7,747 nucleotides of DNA, from positions 1 to 7,747 of the forward strand of contig DPHD01000063.1 in NCBI GenBank assembly GCA_003523085.1. Direction: 5' to 3'. Source of the stretch: Oceanospirillaceae bacterium (GTDB lineage Bacteria; Pseudomonadota; Gammaproteobacteria; Pseudomonadales; Balneatricaceae). Positions within the stretch are counted from its first letter, which is position 1. Every line of letters begins with the position of its first letter. Positions 5,383-7,747 of this stretch are shown here, in pieces. The notes below the pieces were generated by a model, which did no database searches, was not told the origin of the DNA, and saw only the letters and a program-made list of their open reading frames with translations. The translations under genes and the position numbers were made by a program.

Positions 5383-6522
5383 ATGTTGATAGGCGTACCA
5401 AAAGAAATTAAAAACCATGAATACCGTGTCGGCATGACGCCCGCTAGTGTTAGAGAAGTGGTGCACGCAGGCCATGGGGTACTGGTTGAAACCTTGGCCG
5501 GCAGCGGCATTGGTTCCTGCGATGAAGACTATGTTGCGGCGGGTGCTGAAATCATCCCTACCGCAGCCGAAATATTTGCCCGTGCAGAAATGATTGTTAA
5601 GGTTAAAGAGCCACAAGCGGTAGAGCGGGCTATGTTGCGTCCGGATCAATTATTGTTTACCTATTTACACCTAGCGCCAGACGCGCAACAAACCGCTGAG
5701 TTGGTCGCCTCTAATGCCACCTGCATTGCTTATGAGACGATTACCAGTGCGCAGGGCGGTTTACCCTTGTTAGCGCCCATGTCTGAAGTAGCGGGGCGTA
5801 TGTCTATTCAGGCTGGCGCTCACGTGCTTGAAAAGGCCCAGGGCGGCCGAGGCATGTTACTCGGCGGTGTGCCGGGTGTTGCACCGGCCAAAGTAGTGAT
5901 TATAGGTGGCGGTGTGGTGGGTTCAAATGCTGCACAAATGGCCTTGGGTGCACGCGCTCAGGTGACCGTATTAGATCGTTCCACCCAGGCCTTGGCTCGT
6001 TTGGATAAAGAGTTTAACGGCGCGGTGCAAACGGTATATTCCACCCAAGACAGCCTAGAGCAGTATGTGCTCGATGCCGACTTAGTCATAGGCGGTGTGC
6101 TGATTCCGGGTGCAGAGGCGCCTAAACTAGTGACTGCGGACATGGTGAAAGCCATGAAGCCTGGTGCTGTGTTGGTTGACGTGGCGATTGATCAAGGCGG
6201 CTGCTTTGCGACCTCTAAAGCCACCACCCACGAAGATCCAACTTATGTGGTTGATGAGGTAGTGCATTATTGTGTGGCTAACATGCCAGGTGGTGTTGCC
6301 ATGACCTCTACGTATGCATTAAACAACGCCACCTTGCCTTACATTCTTAAGTTGGCAAACTTGGGTTGGAAACAGGCTCTTAAACAAGATGAGCATTTTT
6401 TGGCTGGGCTTAATGTGCATGCTGGTAAGGTGACCAATGAGCATGTTGCGAAGGCGCTCGGGTACGACTATTTAGCACCACAATTTGCCGTCGCTGACGC
6501 GCCTGCACAGCTAGTCGCTTAA
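5383..6522 (+). CDS. ald: Alanine dehydrogenase
   Basis: 379 aa, cytosolic. It catalyses L-alanine + NAD+ + water to pyruvate, ammonium and NADH, reversibly, linking alanine to carbon and nitrogen metabolism. The N-terminus GVPKEIKN (4-11) is diagnostic. Arg15, Lys75 (in KVKEP), His96 (in YLHLA) and Asp270 fall at exactly the positions known for the Mycobacterium tuberculosis enzyme's substrate and catalytic residues. A Rossmann motif IGGGVVGSNAA (174-184) and the acidic ribose-binding Asp198 identify the NAD site. Length is a few residues over the usual ~370 through a short C-terminal tail. The ATG at 5383 follows GAGGG (5371-5375) by 7 bases. It is divergent from the Lrp gene at 4771-5256, which probably activates it when alanine is present (inference). 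It is transcribed alone and ends at a strong terminator 33 bp downstream. Confidence 0.97.
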   Translation: MLIGVPKEIKNHEYRVGMTPASVREVVHAGHGVLVETLAGSGIGSCDEDYVAAGAEIIPTAAEIFARAEMIVKVKEPQAVERAMLRPDQLLFTYLHLAPDAQQTAELVASNATCIAYETITSAQGGLPLLAPMSEVAGRMSIQAGAHVLEKAQGGRGMLLGGVPGVAPAKVVIIGGGVVGSNAAQMALGARAQVTVLDRSTQALARLDKEFNGAVQTVYSTQDSLEQYVLDADLVIGGVLIPGAEAPKLVTADMVKAMKPGAVLVDVAIDQGGCFATSKATTHEDPTYVVDEVVHYCVANMPGGVAMTSTYALNNATLPYILKLANLGWKQALKQDEHFLAGLNVHAGKVTNEHVAKALGYDYLAPQFAVADAPAQLVA

Positions 6523-6555
6523 GTGTTACTAGCGGGTTAACCTGTATTGATTACT

Positions 6556-6585
6556 AAGGCCTTCTTAACCGAAGGCCTTTTTTTT
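6556..6585 (+). terminator. Rho-independent terminator of ald
   Basis: AAGGCCTTC (6556-6564) pairs with GAAGGCCTT (6571-6579) over a TTAACC loop: 9 perfect pairs followed by a T-run reaching 6585. It separates ald from tig. Confidence 0.9.
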
Positions 6586-6616
6586 ACCAAAAATAAGCCT
6601 TCGTAGCTTATATAGC

Positions 6617-6645
6617 TTGACTATTGGGGCTTAAATACGGAAAAT
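6617..6645 (+). promoter_or_regulatory. Candidate tig promoter
   Basis: TTGACT (6617-6622, 5 of 6) and GAAAAT (6640-6645, 4 of 6) are 17 bases apart. A second possibility closer to the gene is TTGGCA (6682-6687) and TTTAAG (6705-6710), also 17 apart. The ald terminator implies that tig needs its own promoter in 6586-6776; which one is used cannot be decided here. Confidence 0.3.
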
Positions 6646-6669
6646 TCGGTCTTTTATTTTCGCCCGCAT

Positions 6670-6706
6670 TTGCCAATTTGGTTGGCAAGAAGCCTTAATT
6701 AGGCTT
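6670..6706. repeat. Two tandem inverted repeats in the tig leader region
   Basis: TTGCCAA-tttgg-TTGGCAA (6670-6688) and AAGCCT-taatt-AGGCTT (6690-6706) are both perfect, each with a 5-base loop, and are 1 base apart. A weaker ATAAGC/GCTTAT pair lies at 6593-6611. They sit 70-107 bp before tig and overlap the second candidate promoter. They may be operators or transcript structures; no T-tract follows. Confidence 0.4.
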
Positions 6707-6765
6707 TAAGTGGACAAGAATTTGTACAACAGACCTCAATGGGGTGTGTTCATTTGATAATTAAT

Positions 6766-6769
6766 GAGG
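6766..6769 (+). promoter_or_regulatory. Ribosome binding site of tig
   Basis: GAGG, 7 bases before the ATG at 6777, supports that start. Confidence 0.6.
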
Positions 6770-6776
6770 CATTTAA

Positions 6777-7747
6777 ATGCAAGTTTCAGTTGAAGCGACT
6801 ACCAGCATCGAACGACGTTTAACCGTAACTGTACCTGCTGAGCAAATTGACAGCGCAGTAGATAAGAAGGTTAACGAGACCGCAAAGACCATCCGTATTG
6901 ATGGCTTTCGCCCGGGCAAAGTACCTACTAAAGTGGTAAAGAAGCGTTATGGCGCTAGCATTCGTCAGGACGTATTGGGCGATGTAATCCAGTCTAGCTA
7001 CTTTGAAGCCTTACAGCAGGAAAGCATTAAGCCTGCTGGCATGCCTAACATCGAGCCAAAAGAAGACGCTGGCGAAGGTGAGTTTAGCTACACTGCAGTG
7101 GTTGAAGTTTACCCAGAGATCTCCTTGTCTGACGCGGCTGGCATTAGTGTAGATCGTTTGACGTCTAGCGTTGAAGACGCCGATGTTGATACCATGATCG
7201 AAAACTTGTTGAGCCAGCAAACACAGTGGACTGAAGTGCTACGTGCGGCCGCCGACGGCGACCAGATCAACATCGACTTTGAAGGCTACCTTGATGGCGA
7301 AGCCTTTGATGGCGGTGCCGCTCAAGGTCACGATTTGGTGTTAGGCTCTAACAGCATGATCCCAGGCTTTGAAGATGGTATTCAAGGAATGGAAGCAGGC
7401 CAAGATAAAGACATTACCGTGACTTTCCCTGCCGACTACAATGCCGCAGAATTAGCCGGCAAAGAAGCCACCTTCACTATCAAAGCCAACACCGTTAGCG
7501 AAGCTACTAAGCCTGAATTAAACGAAGAATTCTTTGCCAAGTTCAACCCTAAAGAAGAAGGCGAAGCCGGTTTCCGTGCTGAAATCAATGCCAACATGAG
7601 CCGCGAGTTAAACCAAGCGCTTAAGTCTAAGCTTAAGAACGGTTTGCTAAACGCCTACCTAGAACTAAACGAATTTGCAGTGCCTTCTGCGCTGGTTCAA
7701 GAAGAACTGGGTCGCTTAAAGCAGCAAGCCTTGCAGCAGTTTGGTGG
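6777..7747 (+). CDS. tig: Trigger factor, 3' end beyond window
   Basis: Partial: 323 complete codons of an expected ~430-440; the reading frame is open to the window edge. Trigger factor is the ribosome-bound chaperone and peptidyl-prolyl isomerase that meets nascent chains at the exit tunnel. Seen: N-terminal ribosome-binding domain with the signature GFRPGKVP (43-50) on its docking loop; the FKBP-like PPIase domain, about 155-240 (DGDQINIDFEGYLDGE..., MIPGFEDGI); and the start of the helical chaperone domain from about 245 (PELNEEFFAKF, then helices rich in Lys/Glu/Gln). The MQVSVE start is typical for Gammaproteobacteria, in which tig is usually followed by clpP-clpX-lon just beyond this window (expectation, not seen). 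It is a core housekeeping gene, separated from ald by a terminator, and marks the return to conserved chromosome. Confidence 0.97.
   Translation, partial: MQVSVEATTSIERRLTVTVPAEQIDSAVDKKVNETAKTIRIDGFRPGKVPTKVVKKRYGASIRQDVLGDVIQSSYFEALQQESIKPAGMPNIEPKEDAGEGEFSYTAVVEVYPEISLSDAAGISVDRLTSSVEDADVDTMIENLLSQQTQWTEVLRAAADGDQINIDFEGYLDGEAFDGGAAQGHDLVLGSNSMIPGFEDGIQGMEAGQDKDITVTFPADYNAAELAGKEATFTIKANTVSEATKPELNEEFFAKFNPKEEGEAGFRAEINANMSRELNQALKSKLKNGLLNAYLELNEFAVPSALVQEELGRLKQQALQQFG

Noticed and set aside
6777..7747. Truncated or broken tig
   Set aside because: The frame is open to the last base with all expected domains in order; the missing end is due to the window edge.

Overview
This 7.7 kb window looks like chromosomal DNA from a free-living, probably marine, gammaproteobacterium. 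The start of the trigger factor, the Lrp/AsnC proteins, the alanine dehydrogenase and the moderate GC content suit that group. The order cannot be fixed from sequence reading alone. The window holds seven protein genes: six complete and one cut by the right edge. No rRNA, tRNA, CRISPR array, transposase or phage gene was seen.

Layout. Positions 1-214 hold copies of a short palindromic dispersed repeat and a strong hairpin, with no credible gene. A divergent pair follows: ctlX (minus, 215-1150), a citrulline hydrolase, and an Lrp/AsnC regulator (plus, 1296-1739). They share a 145 bp control region with a consensus promoter and TAT-centred palindromes. Next is mmsA (plus, 1931-3430), a CoA-acylating (methyl)malonate-semialdehyde dehydrogenase, preceded by a perfect 8+8 bp inverted repeat and followed by a GC-rich hairpin. 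Then comes an M24-fold metalloenzyme (plus, 3582-4778) that keeps the metal-ligand set and spacing of the DMSP lyase DddP. Its end overlaps by 8 bp the end of a convergent Lrp gene (minus, 4771-5256). That Lrp gene is divergent from ald (alanine dehydrogenase, plus, 5383-6522), again with candidate operators between them. A strong terminator (6556-6585) closes the ald unit, and tig (trigger factor) begins at 6777 and runs off the window.

How the genes may work together. Two 'Lrp regulator plus divergent enzyme' modules, ctlX and ald, each release ammonium from an amino acid (citrulline, alanine) and flank a carbon-catabolic pair. MmsA converts malonate or methylmalonate semialdehyde to acetyl-CoA or propionyl-CoA. 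If the M24 protein is a real DddP, it would cleave dimethylsulfoniopropionate (DMSP) to DMS and acrylate. Acrylate carbon can reach malonate semialdehyde through 3-hydroxypropionate, which an MmsA/DddC-type enzyme would finish. The intermediate enzymes are not in this window, so the link is a hypothesis. The M24 protein is the item most worth following up. tig is a housekeeping gene that simply adjoins the accessory block.
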